Source: Plectosphaerella cucumerina (taxonomy: Eukaryota; Ascomycota; Sordariomycetes; Glomerellales; Plectosphaerellaceae). From it: DNA of 64,000 nt. The DNA lies in contig JAGPXD010000002.1 in the NCBI GenBank assembly GCA_020746995.1, forward strand, positions 3,472,001 through 3,536,000, written 5' to 3'. Within the stretch, counting starts at the first letter, position 1. Each line of letters opens with the position of its first letter. The notes under the pieces are model-generated. The model ran no database searches and had not been told where the DNA came from. It was given only the letters and a program-made list of their open reading frames with translations. A program made the position numbers and the translations under genes. Shown in pieces: positions 19,080 to 30,457 of this stretch.

Positions 19080-20202
19080 ATGGCACCGGCACGGCAAGCA
19101 TCATCGAGCCACGATGTGGTGCCCAATGCAAAGAATGATTCTATTCTGGTGAGTTAGGCAGGGTCGATTTTTTGTAGCTCCAATCTGACATCTGTTTCCA
19201 GGTTGGTATGAGAGATGGTGTGACGGGCGAGTTCCGCCTCGTCCCCAGAGCTCAAGCATCGGTCTCGGTCTTCGACTCCAACTTTCTCATCGGCGACGGT
19301 ATCTGGGTACGTTCGCCTCCAAGTCGTGCCCCAATGCACTCACTGACATCTCCCAGGAGGGCATCCGGGCCAACAAGGGCCGTATCCAGTTCGCTCGAGA
19401 GCACATCAACCGCCTCTTCCAATCAGCCAAAGCCATGTACATGAACCTTGGCCTCACCAAGGGCGGCCTCCTCGACCTCCTGCACCAGACTCTCGACGCG
19501 AATGACATGGGCGACGACGAGCATGTGCACATCCGCCTCGTCGTCAGCCGCGGCCTGAAGTCAACGCCATACCAGAATCCCAAGGTCAATATTGGCCTGC
19601 CCCTGATCGTCATCATTCCCGAGGTCAAGGCCGTGCAGGCTGCATCCCGCGACCGCGGCCTCCGTCTCGCCACGACGTGGGTGCGTCGCGGACCTCCCGA
19701 CGTCAAGGACGAGCAATGGAACCACATCTCAAAGGCAACGGACGTGCAGGCCTGCATCACGGCCAACACCATGGGCGTGGATGAGGCGCTGATGCTCGAC
19801 CTGCGCGGGTTCGTCAAGACGTGCAACTCGGTCAACTTCTTCATCGTGCGGGGTGACGAGGTTTGGGCCCCGACGAAGGACAATCAAATGCAGGGCATCA
19901 CGCGGCAGAAGACGATTGACGTATGCCGTGCCGCGGGCATTGTGGTCCGTGAGCTCGACTTTACGCTGACCGAGGTGTATGGTGCCGATGAGGCGTTTTG
20001 CACGGGCACGTTTCCATCGCAGATTCACGTCACCGAGGTTGATGGTCGGGTGATTGGAGACGGGAAAAGGGGGGCATTGACGGAGAGGATCCAGGACCTG
20101 TACAAGGATCTCGTGTGGAGGGACGTTGAGAGGTCGCGGGACGCTATCACAGCGGAGGTTGTGGCGGCAAGGGACCTGGGCTTTCTGAGGTCGAAGATTT
20201 AG
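19080..20202 (+). CDS. Class IV PLP-dependent aminotransferase (D-amino acid/branched-chain type)
   Basis: Fold-type IV transaminase of about 339 residues. Three exons: 19080-19148, 19202-19306 and 19357-20202, with introns of 53 and 50 nt. FDSNFLIGDGIWEGIR is the family's substrate-loop start. The expected PLP lysine is in HISKATDVQA, followed by GVDEALMLD, and QGITRQKTI is the conserved phosphate-binding block. The usual Glu-containing signature before NxF reads KTCNSVNFF here, lacking the acidic residue. Reaction class: amino-group transfer from an amino acid or amine to a keto acid; stereochemistry and substrate cannot be read. It is divergent from the Zn2Cys6 regulator and followed by a permease. 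Confidence 0.88.
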
Positions 20203-20668
20203 GGGGCTTCAAGGTGACTTGGGGGAGTTTGGCCGCCTTCGTTTCCACATTCAGGGGTTAACTTGGCTATCTATCAAATCATAACGTTCAATGACAGCTT
20301 GAGCTCGCCCGGTGCAGCCAACAACGACCTCTTGAATCTTTTTGCCGTTTGCCAGTCGCCAATTGCGCCCGCACCACCGATAAGCAGACAGGACCATGCC
20401 GCGTGCCCAATCCGCCGCCACCGGACCCCTGATCACCCTCGGTGGTGTCCGAAGACCCTCGGTAGCGTCCACGACTCGTAGGCCGATTCCCCACACCTCC
20501 CTCAGCACGCCATCACGGAGAAGACTGCCAGAGCAGAGAGCCTCAGGACGACGACCCTTGTACTTAAACATCGAGACGGACGTCGCTCCAGACTGGCGAT
20601 GCGGTGACACCAGCGCCTAACCACGGGAATTGAAACGCTGAGCCGTCTTCTACAACAAGTTTTGGGCC
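20203..20668. other. Intergenic region
   Basis: 466 bp between two plus-strand genes; it serves as terminator of the aminotransferase and promoter of the permease. No distinct signal was identified. Confidence 0.4.
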
Positions 20669-22475
20669 ATGTCTTCTCACGAAAACCTCCCCTCAGCCAA
20701 GGGCGACGTGCCCGAGTCCTCCAAGGAGGCGTCCTCGGCATCAATTGAGCCGCCTCAGGACTTGACCAAGGCTCAGAACAGGCGGCTCCTCCTCAAGACT
20801 GACTTGGTCGTAACGCCTCTAGCGGTTATCAGCATGACTTTGGCGTTCCTTGACAAGGTAGGCTTCCAGTCTGAATACTTCACTGGCTCTTCTGACATTC
20901 TCAGAACGCCCTTGGCTATGCGGCGGTCTTCGGCCTTCAGGACGACACGAACCTCGTCGGCCAGCAGTACAGCTGGCTCGGCAGCATCTTCTACTTTGGT
21001 AAGTCTGCTCTGCACGTTTGTCACTTACCCTTTGACTGTTTCGGGGACCTACTCATCTCATGGACTTCCGAAATCTCCCAAAATAGCCACAGAACAAAAA
21101 CTAACTCGATTTTGACAGGTTACCTAGCCATGGAGTTTCCCAACCTGTGGCTCATGACGCGCATTCCCGTCGGCCGCTACATCGGTGTCTGTCTTGTCCT
21201 CTGGGGCATTGCACTATGCTTGATGGCAGTATGTCACAACTTCGCCGGTCTGGCTGCCATCCGTTTCATGCTAGGTGTCTTCGAGGCCGCCGTGCTGCCA
21301 TGCATGATGATTGTCAACTCCATGTGGTATCGCCGCGAGGAGCAGCCTCTCCGGACAGCCTTGTGGTACAACACGTTCGCGGGTGTCTTCGGCGGTATCC
21401 TGTCTTACGCCATTGGCAAAATCGAAGGCAACCTGTCTACGTGGAAGGTAAGCTCCTTTGCAGTACATCCAAGGGGGACAAAACTGATGTCTCTCAGTAC
21501 ATCTTCATCATCTACGGAGCGGTGACTGTTCTGATCGGCGCCCTTGTATTCTTCGCGCTCCCCAACTCGCCTTCGACAGCTTGGTTCTTCACAGAAGAGG
21601 AGAAGAAGCTGTCCATGATTCGCTTGGCTGAGAACCAGACCGGCGTTAAACAGCACAAGGTATGCTGGACTCATCCCATGACGCTTCACGAAGCTGACAT
21701 CCCAGGCCTTCAATCCTGCCCAGATCCTAGAGGCCATTCGTGACCCCAAGTGCTATTGCATCTGGGCCTGCGCGCTGGGTTACGCCGTTGCTAATGCCGG
21801 CGTCACGAATTTCAACCCTCTCATCATCGCTGGCTACGGCTTCTCCCGCACAAAGACGGTGCTCATGGCCACCCCTCAGGCTGCAGTGGCCATGGTCGCT
21901 GGCGCCACGCTTACGGCAATCACCTTTTGGGTGCCCAATGTTCGCTGCATCTTCTGGGTTGCAGCCTCACTCATCGGCATGGCCGGAGCCATCATGGTGC
22001 ACACGCTCGACGTTTCCACACAAAGAGATGCTTCGCTCGCAGGCGTCTACATAATGGGCTTCTACAACGTGCCCTGGGTCTTCATGCTCAGCCTGTCGTC
22101 GTCCAACACAGCGGGTGCCACCAAGAAGAGTTTCATGGGTGTTTCCATCGCGGTGGTCTACGGTGAGCTCACTTGTTTCCCCGTTCGCAAACAAAAGACG
22201 GTGCTGACTCTGTTTAAGCCGTTGGCAACATCATTGGCCCTCAATTTTTCCGCAAAGAGCAGGCACCATACTACCCACTCGGAATTGGCAGTATGCTATG
22301 TGCCTTTGCTGTCATGGCGGCGGCGGGTCTGGCGTACTATCTGCTTTGCGTAGCCGAGAATAGACGGCGCGATGCACGCCATGGCAAGCCCAAGGACGTG
22401 GTACAGGCTGGCCTTGAGGCGGACAAGTCGGATCAGACGGACTTGGAGAACCACAACTTCAGGTACACCTATTGA
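20669..22475 (+). CDS. MFS permease, anion:cation symporter family
   Basis: Second ACS-type permease of this group, six exons. Five introns were read near 20855-20904, 21000-21117, 21448-21497, 21660-21705 and 22162-22217; all keep phase. A hydrophilic, Ser/Glu-rich N-terminus precedes LLLKTDLVVTPLAVISMTLAFLDK, followed by NALGYAAVFGLQ, GRYIGVCLVLWGI, GVFEAAVLPCMM and WYRREEQPLRTALWY, the classic ACS positions. The C-terminal tail is Asp/Lys-rich. The protein is clearly diverged from the permease at 14374, so this is not a recent tandem copy. Substrate unknown; the adjacent aminotransferase makes an amine, amino acid or keto acid plausible. Confidence 0.88.
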
Positions 22476-23842
22476 GGACTTACCTATATGTAGATATTAC
22501 CTGGAATTGTAGTCATTTGGTTCGGGAGACAGAACTGAGAGACAACCTGTTCACTTCACCCATGCCATTTCAATCTCAGACAGGACCTCAGGCCGGGACT
22601 GGCTCCTTGCTGCGATAAAGCGAAGATTGGCGTGACTGGAAGCCTTCGTGGAGCATGCCCATTAAAGCTGAAGAAGTCTACTCCTCGTGTCTGAGAAACT
22701 CTCATTTCCATTCACAGGGCAGCTGATACGGCGCACCGAGACGACCCCTGGCGACCCCTGGTGCACTGCAATCAGGTCGACCCCTGAGACCAACCATTAG
22801 CGCGGTGCCTGATACGACCCCCTCGTCTCAAATCAACCCCTAACACACGTGGACGGACTTTGCCATTATGGTCTTCGCATTTCCTATTGGTGCATTATCC
22901 ATCCCCTGGGTCGATTACGGCTGCATCTGTGGTTGAGAGCGATGTGCAGCACGGTTCTCGAAGATCGAGCTGATCACTGGCGCGGTGGCACCAGCCCGCC
23001 GGGCGCCTTCGACCAAATGCACTGTCAGGGTACATGGAGGTATTTGTCTATCACAGCTAACTACGTGGCCATCCTAAATCTAACGAATGCCAATGGGTCT
23101 ACCAGAGTGATTGCTTCGCGAAATCATTCCCGACCTCGCCGCAAGGACACCTTCTGATGGCGGTTAGAGCTGGAGACTGGGGTCACCTGGATACAGGGAA
23201 CCGGAACCCAGGCAATCCCCAGGCAGTTCCTGAACCCCAAGGGTTGCTTCCCTCCCCTGTTGGACTAAACTTGCAGTGAATATGGTAGACACAATGGGCG
23301 CATCGGTGATCCATTTTCGGACTTGATGCATGCCCTTCTGGGCAAGCGCCGTAGCCCTTGTCGACCAACGGCCCGGCAAGTTTCAAGGGGGCGACTTTGG
23401 CCAGCAGCAGTACATAGTCTCAAGTCTCGTCCCCGCTTGCCGTAGCCGTCTGGCGGCTAGATGGCACATGGTGTCTGATCAGGTGGGCCGGCAAGGTTCA
23501 CGGCATCAGGGATGATGAGATCACATCTCTCAATGCAGAGACAGCTCCGGCCTGCATTCATCCCGCCTGCGACGCTGAACAGGGCATATCCAAATTGGGC
23601 AACGACAGGGTCTTGCACCTCAAGATGAGAGACTTCCTTGGGTGCTGAAGGGAAGGCATAAGAAGACGGTTTCTTCCCAGCTTCGATACAACCATCTCTT
23701 CATTCGCTTCACCCACCATCATACACATCCTTCTACCAACTTTCGCTTCTTGTATCTACAGTGCTGTGCACTTTCTCAGTCTTTACCCAAATTATCATAT
23801 CCTCCCACCATAACAACCATTGTCCACCTTCCATCGCTCAAC
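22476..23842. other. Intergenic region with five CCCCT elements
   Basis: About 1.37 kb. Five CCCCT (stress-response-element-like) motifs fall at 22745, 22755, 22781, 22819 and 22837. No gene is visible. The last 150 bp before 23843 are pyrimidine- and CA-rich, as in many fungal leaders. Confidence 0.45.
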
Positions 23843-24313
23843 ATGCATTTCTCCCCCACGCTCCTCGGCCTCATCGCCCTCGCCGCCTCCGTTAGCGCTC
23901 ACGGCAAGCTCTTCTCCCCCGCTGCTCTGCCCAACACGACGCCCTTCCAGAACATCCGCATTCCCACCAATGGCTGCGGCCAGGGTGTCGACGTCAATGG
24001 TCCTGCTACTGTCACCTTCCAGGCAGGCAGCAAGCGTACCATTACCTGGAACATCAACAACGGCGACGGTGGCGGCCCCCTGAGCGTCAAGTTTGATACC
24101 TCTGGCCGCGGAACAAACTTCAACACGGTGGCCCAGATCACGAAGAATCTCGCTGGCGCCAATGGCGGCATCCCCAACTCGTTCCCGCGCGGCAACCACG
24201 ACATTGAGATCCAGGTTCCTGATGTCAAGTGCGAGCGGTGCGTCCTTCAGGTTCGCCAGGACATAAACGGCAACGACGGCTTCGGATCTTGCGCTGTCGT
24301 TAGCATCCAGTAG
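23843..24313 (+). CDS. Small secreted protein with N-terminal His-Gly after signal peptide (Egh16-like or LPMO-like)
   Basis: Intronless, 156 residues. The signal peptide (1-19, ending VSA) is followed by HGKLFSP, so the mature protein would begin with His, a feature of copper-binding LPMOs and of Egh16-like fungal virulence proteins. Other features: NGCGQGVDVNGP, GDGGGPLSVKFD, and a C-terminal CERCVLQVRQ...GFGSC block with an xxFGSC ending like Egh16 relatives. Four Cys follow the leader, enough for two disulphides. I cannot decide the family by eye; a short Egh16/MAS-like protein is my best guess. The in-frame region upstream to 23642 is leader, not coding. Convergent with the trypsin gene 170 bp away. 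Confidence 0.75.
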   Translation: MHFSPTLLGLIALAASVSAHGKLFSPAALPNTTPFQNIRIPTNGCGQGVDVNGPATVTFQAGSKRTITWNINNGDGGGPLSVKFDTSGRGTNFNTVAQITKNLAGANGGIPNSFPRGNHDIEIQVPDVKCERCVLQVRQDINGNDGFGSCAVVSIQ

Positions 24314-24482
24314 GGTCTTGCCTCAGCTTCTGGGCTTCATCCTCATCAATTGTACCTGGCTTGCAAACATCCTGTGTCTGAAGGCTACCTCGGCGAGAAT
24401 GTTGGTTATGGTGCTGCTTTGAATTTCCCATAACTGTACACATTGAATCTCATAAATATCAGAAGAAAGCCCTTTCCCCAGC

Positions 24483-25413
24483 CTAGTCCAGATATTTGAT
24501 GATCCAGGAACGCAGAGAGTCCACCCTCGCGTACACTCCGGGCGTCTCAGGGCCGGCGCAAATATCGTCGCCCCATGACACGACGCCAATGAGGTCGCGA
24601 GTACGAGCGTCGACAAGAGGGCCGCCAGAGTCACCAAAGCAGGAGCCTCGGCCTCCTCCGACGGCTCCTGCGCAGATCATGTCGTTGTTGACGGCGGAGT
24701 ATGTGCTGTTTCTGTACCAGTTCTTGCAGACCTCACGTGGAATAATGGGCGCGTCCACCTTCAGCAACATGTCGGGAGATGTGTCTTGATCGACGAGGGG
24801 GTTAGTTGCTCCCCTATTAAACGGAAGTGTCAGCCAGAGTTCGGGGCAAGATCTTCATCCACTGCAGATGCACGAGGGCTGTTCAAACTTACCAGCCAGC
24901 CACGGCGGCCAAAGTACCAGGGACGGGATCAGACCCATTTGCGGCGATGTGGGCGAATCCGATGGCTGGATCATCTGGCAACGCAGATTCCAATTTCCAA
25001 ACAGCAACGTCCGTCAGCTGCGAGGGGTCGGACCAGCCTGGATGGATAGTGATGGATGCAACAGGGACGACATGTCCACCAGTGGTCCTGTCCTGTCGAG
25101 GGTCTCAGTGAAGGCACGCTTCCAACCGTTGGGGACAAGAACATACAAGAGAACCAGCGCGAACAGTCAGGTTTGCCATGTCAGATGCATCGCCACAATG
25201 AGCTGCAGTCAGTACGGTTGTCGGGTTCAGCAGGCTTCCGCCACAGAATTGCTGATCCTCCCGTTGGAGAGCAACGATGAAAGGGAAATCTCCAGCCTCT
25301 GCTGCCGTACCACCGACGACCTTGATGGAGACTGAGCGCTTGTTCGAGGATAATGGCGAGGCCAAAATTGCCACGCTGTAGATGGAAGTGAAAGCGAAAG
25401 ACTTGTAGAACAT
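24483..25413 (-). CDS. Secreted trypsin-like serine protease (S1)
   Basis: Chymotrypsin-fold endopeptidase of about 265 residues in three exons: 25413-25147, 25092-24893 and 24813-24483, with introns of 54 and 79 nt and consistent phases. A signal peptide (MFYKSFAFTSIYSVAILAS) is followed by a short propeptide and VVGGTAAEAGDFPF, where the mature enzyme would start with Val-Val-Gly-Gly rather than Ile-Val. The triad is complete: His in LTAAHC, Asp in LTDVAVWKL, and Ser in GDSGGP. Asp in GRGSCFGDSGG sits at the S1-pocket position expected for cleavage after Lys/Arg. Fungal trypsins are patchily distributed and often linked to pathogens. Confidence 0.93.
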
Positions 25414-26634
25414 GGCTGAGTGAGTGTTGAAAGTCGACTGTTTAGCGAGTGTGCACGAGAATTGAGGACGATGTGTGCTGCTCCGAGTAAGTTCAAACGT
25501 CACTGAGTCTTAGAGTATATATAATTCTGAAGTCCTTCTGTCATTCTTTGGCCAAAATACTCCAGAGGCCTTGTCGAGCGAACTCCACCAGGTGTGCCAA
25601 GTTGAGCAGCCATTGTACTCGGTCGAATTCAGATAAAGCGTTCTACTCTTGGAGAATCTATCCGTGACTCGCTAGAATATTGTTCCCTGTTATATCACGG
25701 CATTTTGGTTTGACCAGTACCTAGTTAAAGCTCTCAGGACTCAGGTCCCAGTCGTGAAATCAACTGCCGCGGGTGAGCGCTGCCTAAGAAATCACGCCTG
25801 TAGCTAACATGCAGCTGTAAGCATCCATCTTTCTCTCATAGTCAAGCTCTCATGTTCATTGCTATGGGAGCTTTTTCTCTATTTTTCAATGACATCGAAA
25901 ATGTGATCTCCGCTTTTCCAGGCTCCAACCTTGCGTGACGGCGGCGGACCATGAACATCAAACTCTATCCGAACTATTATTCGCCTCATCTTAAGTCCAC
26001 CATTGGAAGATACTGCAGTCTTGTCTTGCTGCCTAGTTCCTTAAGTACTTGCCGATGAGATGAGAGGTATTCTTCCAGAAGGCCACATGGGTAGGCGAGA
26101 GTTTGAAACATGAGTTGTGCTGTTGCCTAGCACGACTCATTCGTGCACTTCCACACTGAGGAGAGGCTACAGCTGCAGCTGCTTCCAGATGATATCAAGT
26201 GTTATGTGGCATGGAAAGGAGCTTCTAGAGTTATTTTACACACCTCTCTGTCCTCGAGGAGCTTGCAAGGGACAAGATGTGTTCGAGCGGAGACATCCAT
26301 CCGAAAGCCCACCCTGTCGTGTCGCTTGAATCCGATGAATGCGTAAATGCCGGGTTCCTGGTGGGTCCAACCGCAGTTTCGCAGCCCGAGCTCGGAACGA
26401 GAAATGCGTAAAAGATCTGACTGGCTGCTTACCCCTGTTGTCACCCGCAGCATCGCCCAATTGGACCATGCTGTATCTTCTTGCAACGCCGATCGTTGAC
26501 GAGCCACGGATGATTATGCGGCATGCTGCCAAAGGCTCACTATAAGTCCAGTCGGGCCCCTTATTGAAGACAGTCTGCTTGAGTTCTTCGACTTCACACC
26601 TTCCACTTCGCTCCCTCTCACGGCCCCCCTCATC
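25414..26634. other. Intergenic region between trypsin and RTA1 genes
   Basis: 1.2 kb between divergently transcribed genes. It is AT-richer than its surroundings around 25640-26060. Apart from the TATA-like element at 25516-25524 nothing was identified. Confidence 0.5.
25516..25524 (-). promoter_or_regulatory. TATA-like element of the trypsin gene
   Basis: TTATATATA on the minus strand, about 103-111 bp ahead of the trypsin ATG at 25413, a fitting distance for a fungal TATA box. Confidence 0.5.
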
Positions 26635-27586
26635 ATGTCCGTGGTATTCAACACCACCGAGCCCCCCTTTGGCCCTATCGTCAATGGCACACAGATCGTC
26701 TTCTACCACTACCGCCCTAATGCCGCCGCCGGATGGACTTTTGTTGTTGTTTTTGGCCTCGCAGCCTTGGTGCACGTTGGCTTCTTTTTCTACCTTCGGG
26801 CATGGCGGTTCTTGCCCTTGATTCTGGGTCTAATAGGTGTGCTTACCATGTCCCGGGACCTCTCTCCGGCTCTTCGACTAACATGTCATAGGTGAAGCAT
26901 TCGGCTACTACGGCCGAGCCTGGGCAAATCGGGAGCCCAACACGGCCGGACCCTTCATCATCCAAAACCTTTTGATTCTCGGCATGGCGCCCCTGGTTGC
27001 GGCTACGGTGTACATGACTCTCGGGGCGTTTGTCAAGGCGCTAGACCTGCGCCAATATCTCAGCATTCCCCCGAAGCTAACAACCTGCTTCTATGTCATC
27101 GTCGACATTGGCTGTTTCATTACCCAGGTTTTTGGTTCCGTCATGCCAGCTTCCGGCGACCCAGACAGTATTCAACTTGCAAAAACCCTGATCACAGGCG
27201 GTCTGATCGCGCAGCTAGCCGCCTTGACACTCTTTCTGTTCTCGACAATGAACCTCCACCGACTTGCACATCGCCACCTGCCGAGCAGTTCCTACGATCT
27301 CCCACATATGCAGGATACCAGGAAATACTTCTTCGTCACCTATGGCGTGACGGCTACCATGATGCTGAGGAGTCTGGTCCGCGGCATTGAGTATCTGCAG
27401 GGAGAAGAAAGCTTCATCCTCAAGCACGAAGTGTTCGTCTACCTCTTTGATGCGTTGCTCATCGCAGCCATTGCAGTGTCGTACATGTTCATTCACCCAG
27501 GTCGGATGCTGCGAAACGCGCAGAGGGCGAGATCGAGGAGAGACAAGGGGATGGTGGAACTGTTGGAGCCGGGGTCGCACCGCTAG
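26635..27586 (+). CDS. RTA1-like lipid-translocating/membrane protein
   Basis: 298-residue polytopic membrane protein, exons 26635-26836 and 26892-27586, 55-nt intron in phase. About seven hydrophobic segments. RTA1-family marks: an N-terminal FYHYRPNAAAG, then GEAFGYYGRAWA, FIIQNLLILGMAPLVAATVYM, DIGCFITQVFGS and a C-terminal YLFDALLIAAIAVSYMFIHPGRML. RTA1/RSB1 relatives are linked to resistance to sterol-active compounds and to sphingoid-base movement; the role here is inferred only from family. The C-terminus is basic, as usual. Confidence 0.92.
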
Positions 27587-27908
27587 GGAGAGGTCGATGC
27601 TGCCAATATTCTGGGACTATCCATCAATTTTGCTTCATTGGAGAGTTACTCTGCTAGAAGCCCACATAAACGAGTCGAGGTCACTGAATCTTGGGTGCAC
27701 ATTTCAGATGCTTGAGCTGCAATTCTTACTCCCCATCAAAATCCCACTTTGCATTCGGGTGCAACTTCGCCCACGTCGGTAAAAGTGCGCTGCGGCGGGC
27801 GTCCCTATCTCCTTCTACCTCAAGATATAGCACGATTAAACCCAAAGAGATAGGTCACCACGAACACAAACTCACTAAGTTGCCCAGGCCCTGTGATGCT
27901 ATCTCCTG
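27587..27908. other. Convergent intergenic region
   Basis: 322 bp between the converging RTA1 and GMC genes; 3' flanks of both, nothing else seen. Confidence 0.5.
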
Positions 27909-29682
27909 TCAGCACCCAGGGCGGCCCGCCTTCTTGATTATTTCCGCCGCCTGCTCAGCTAGGGCGTAAGTGGCCACCTGGAGGTTGGCTGCGATGGCCA
28001 CCGGGAACACGGATGTGTCAGCGATGCGGAGGTGCTTCACCCCCTTTACCCTAAGGTCCGAATCGACAACCTTGCCCATGGATGCTGTCCCCATTGGATG
28101 GAAGCAGCCACTGGATTCAACACGTCAGTGAGTCTGACCCGATCAAAACACGAATGGCTTTCGAAGTGCACTTACACCGTCGATTGGCGGATCCGGGCGT
28201 CAATCTCCTCATCGCTGGACGTGACAGAGAGTGGGCTGGGGTTTGCCTCACCGGCCACAATTTCCCGTCCGACGACCGTCTTGTTGCTGGTCAAGAGTTC
28301 CAAGTCGTGACGAATGCTCTCACGCATGGCGTAGCGATCGACGGCCGTGCCGAGGAAGTTGGCGTTGATGACCGGGGGTTCCTTGATGTCGGCCGTCGAA
28401 ATGGTAACCTCGCCCGTGGCCTGGGTGGCGAGAAGCAGCGTCAGCGCCATGATAACAGATCCGTCAGCTGAGACACCCGAGTACTGCACGGTGTGTGAGA
28501 CGTGGGCACGCTCCTGGCTCAGCAGCGGATGTGTGACTGGGTCGGGCTTCACGCCCTCATCCTCCTCGATAGCCCGAGCTAGCCCCTCCTTGGGCAGGGA
28601 TAGTGTCGTGATGAAGTCAATGTCCAAACCCAGATCATACTGTGGTCCGTCCCAGAGTGGGTGGCCCGACTCACGCGCCCATCCCTCCGAGGGGTTCTTG
28701 ATCTGCCAAAAGGTCGGAATGAGGGGGTGGTCGCGGAGGTTCTTGCCAACCGAGGGTTGGTCGAGCACGACCTCGATGCCGTGCTTCTGGAGTGTGTCTC
28801 TCGGTCCGATCCCCGAGAGCATCAGTATCTGAGGCGTGCGGTAGGCGCCTGCGGTGAGGATCGTCTCCCCGGCGTGGATCTCCGTGCCGTTCGCCAGCTT
28901 CACGCCACGTGCCACAAGCTCGCCCTTGGTGTCCCGGCCGGTGATGACCTTGGCGACAAGTGTCTCTGTGAGCACAGTGACGCCGTCGAGGGGGTACACC
29001 AGTGATGTCGGCTGACGGCGGCCGTTGTTCCTGCTCTCTTGCGCCTCAGCGATGCCGATGGGCTCGCCGCGGTTGCCGTCCAAGTCGGTGACGGGCGAGA
29101 TGCCTAGAGCAGCCCAGGAATCGAGGAGGGGTTGGCGCATGGGGAATTTCCTGCCCTTCTCGGTCATTCCCTGGATCTTGACGTTCCCATCAAGTCCACG
29201 CTGCTCCAGATCCGTATCGTTCGTGAAGAACGCCTCGGTTTTCCTCATGTACGGTAGCTGACCCTCATAGCTCCATCTGTTGTCGCCCACCAGGCTGGCC
29301 CACTGGTCGTATTCGATCGTGTGTCCGCGGACCCAAAACGCTGCAAGGAGGTCTCTGTTAGTGTTTACCCATGGAAACGTTTGCTTGTGGTGGTCCGGAA
29401 CATGCCTCCGTTGATCAGCGTGCCGCCTCCCAGACCCTTGCCCGAGTTGGAAGGGATAACGCGGTTGTCTAAGTTCACCTGCGGGACCGACTGGTAGCTC
29501 CAGTCAAAGTCGCCGCCTTGGCCGTTGGTCGAGTTCACCCATACGATATCCTCACGGTCGTTGGCATTGATGCCGCCCTCGATGACGAGGATTCTTGAAC
29601 GAGGAGTCTGCTCTCTCAGACGATTCGAGATGACAGAGCCGGCAAGTCCGCCTCCAACGACAATGTAGTCCCAAAGAACCAT
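27909..29682 (-). CDS. GMC-family FAD oxidoreductase (alcohol/aryl-alcohol oxidase-like)
   Basis: 547 residues in three exons: 29682-29406, 29340-28176 and 28110-27909. The N-terminal FAD-binding WDYIVVGGGLAGSVISNRL (GxGxxG) begins at residue 4, the second block IEGG follows, and GKGLGGGTLING is the GMC signature 1. LTAGAYRTPQILMLSGIG is signature 2, and the C-terminal CFHPMGTASMG carries the active-site His region. Intron 2 (65 nt) is GT-AG. Intron 1 (29341-29405) keeps phase only if it starts with GC (GCATGT...CAG), a minor but legitimate class. No signal peptide is present from this ATG, so an intracellular alcohol/choline-type oxidase is more likely than a secreted aryl-alcohol oxidase. 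Confidence 0.9.
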
Positions 29683-30457
29683 TTTCGTTGCTTCCGGCGG
29701 CTGGAGAGGTGCGAGAGATGGGCGGGATGGAGGGGTGAACGAATGTCGGGTAGGTAAGCGCAGGGACCATGATCGCCATGAACTGGGCGGCAAGATTGAC
29801 TCCAACATACTTGTACTCGTGCATGCACCCGGCCCCTGTACTCATCCCTGCTCAGAAGAGCTCTTATTGGAGAGAGCGGGAGGTCGATGAGGCCGATAAA
29901 TCCGTTGATCCCGACAGTCCACAGCAATGTACGACCATCTCGCAGCGCCAAGTCTGGCAGGGGCCAGGTCGGGGGGTTTAGGAAAGGGTGTAGCGGATCT
30001 CCATGATGTGACAAAAAACGCGACCGTCTCTGCCAGGCTTGGGCATCCAATTTCAGTATGCAGGTGCAGGCATCATACATGGGGTGGGCATGCAAGATCC
30101 TGCCAAGTACCAACTGCAGATTACCAACAGCCAACTGCCATGGTTCGTCTGCGAATATGGCCGCACATGACTCGGGCCAGAATCCTCCCCATGCGATGCC
30201 GCGGCCAGGGGCATGATGACTAGGCTGTCTCGCCATCTCGACGTATGTTGGTCGAAAATAACGTGTGCAGCCTGTTTTCATGCCCCTGGCACGGCCGGTT
30301 TTCCACCTGAAGCATCGATGGTGATTTGAGAGACCTTCATTCTCTTCTGCACCACCGCAAGTTCAAAATAGTGCCGCTACTGCGTGAACTCGATCCGCGC
30401 GAGGCGACTGATCTGTCGTCGGCGCCTGTCGACCTGATCACAGGGTTTCCAGCACCC
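29683..30457. other. Divergent intergenic region
   Basis: 775 bp between the divergent GMC and SAT4-type genes. The 221-codon minus-strand ORF here is out of frame with the GMC gene and has no domain. Confidence 0.5.

Noticed and set aside
14374..22475. Tandem duplication of the two ACS permeases
   Set aside because: Intron positions and protein sequences differ strongly; they are separate family members, not a recent duplicate pair.
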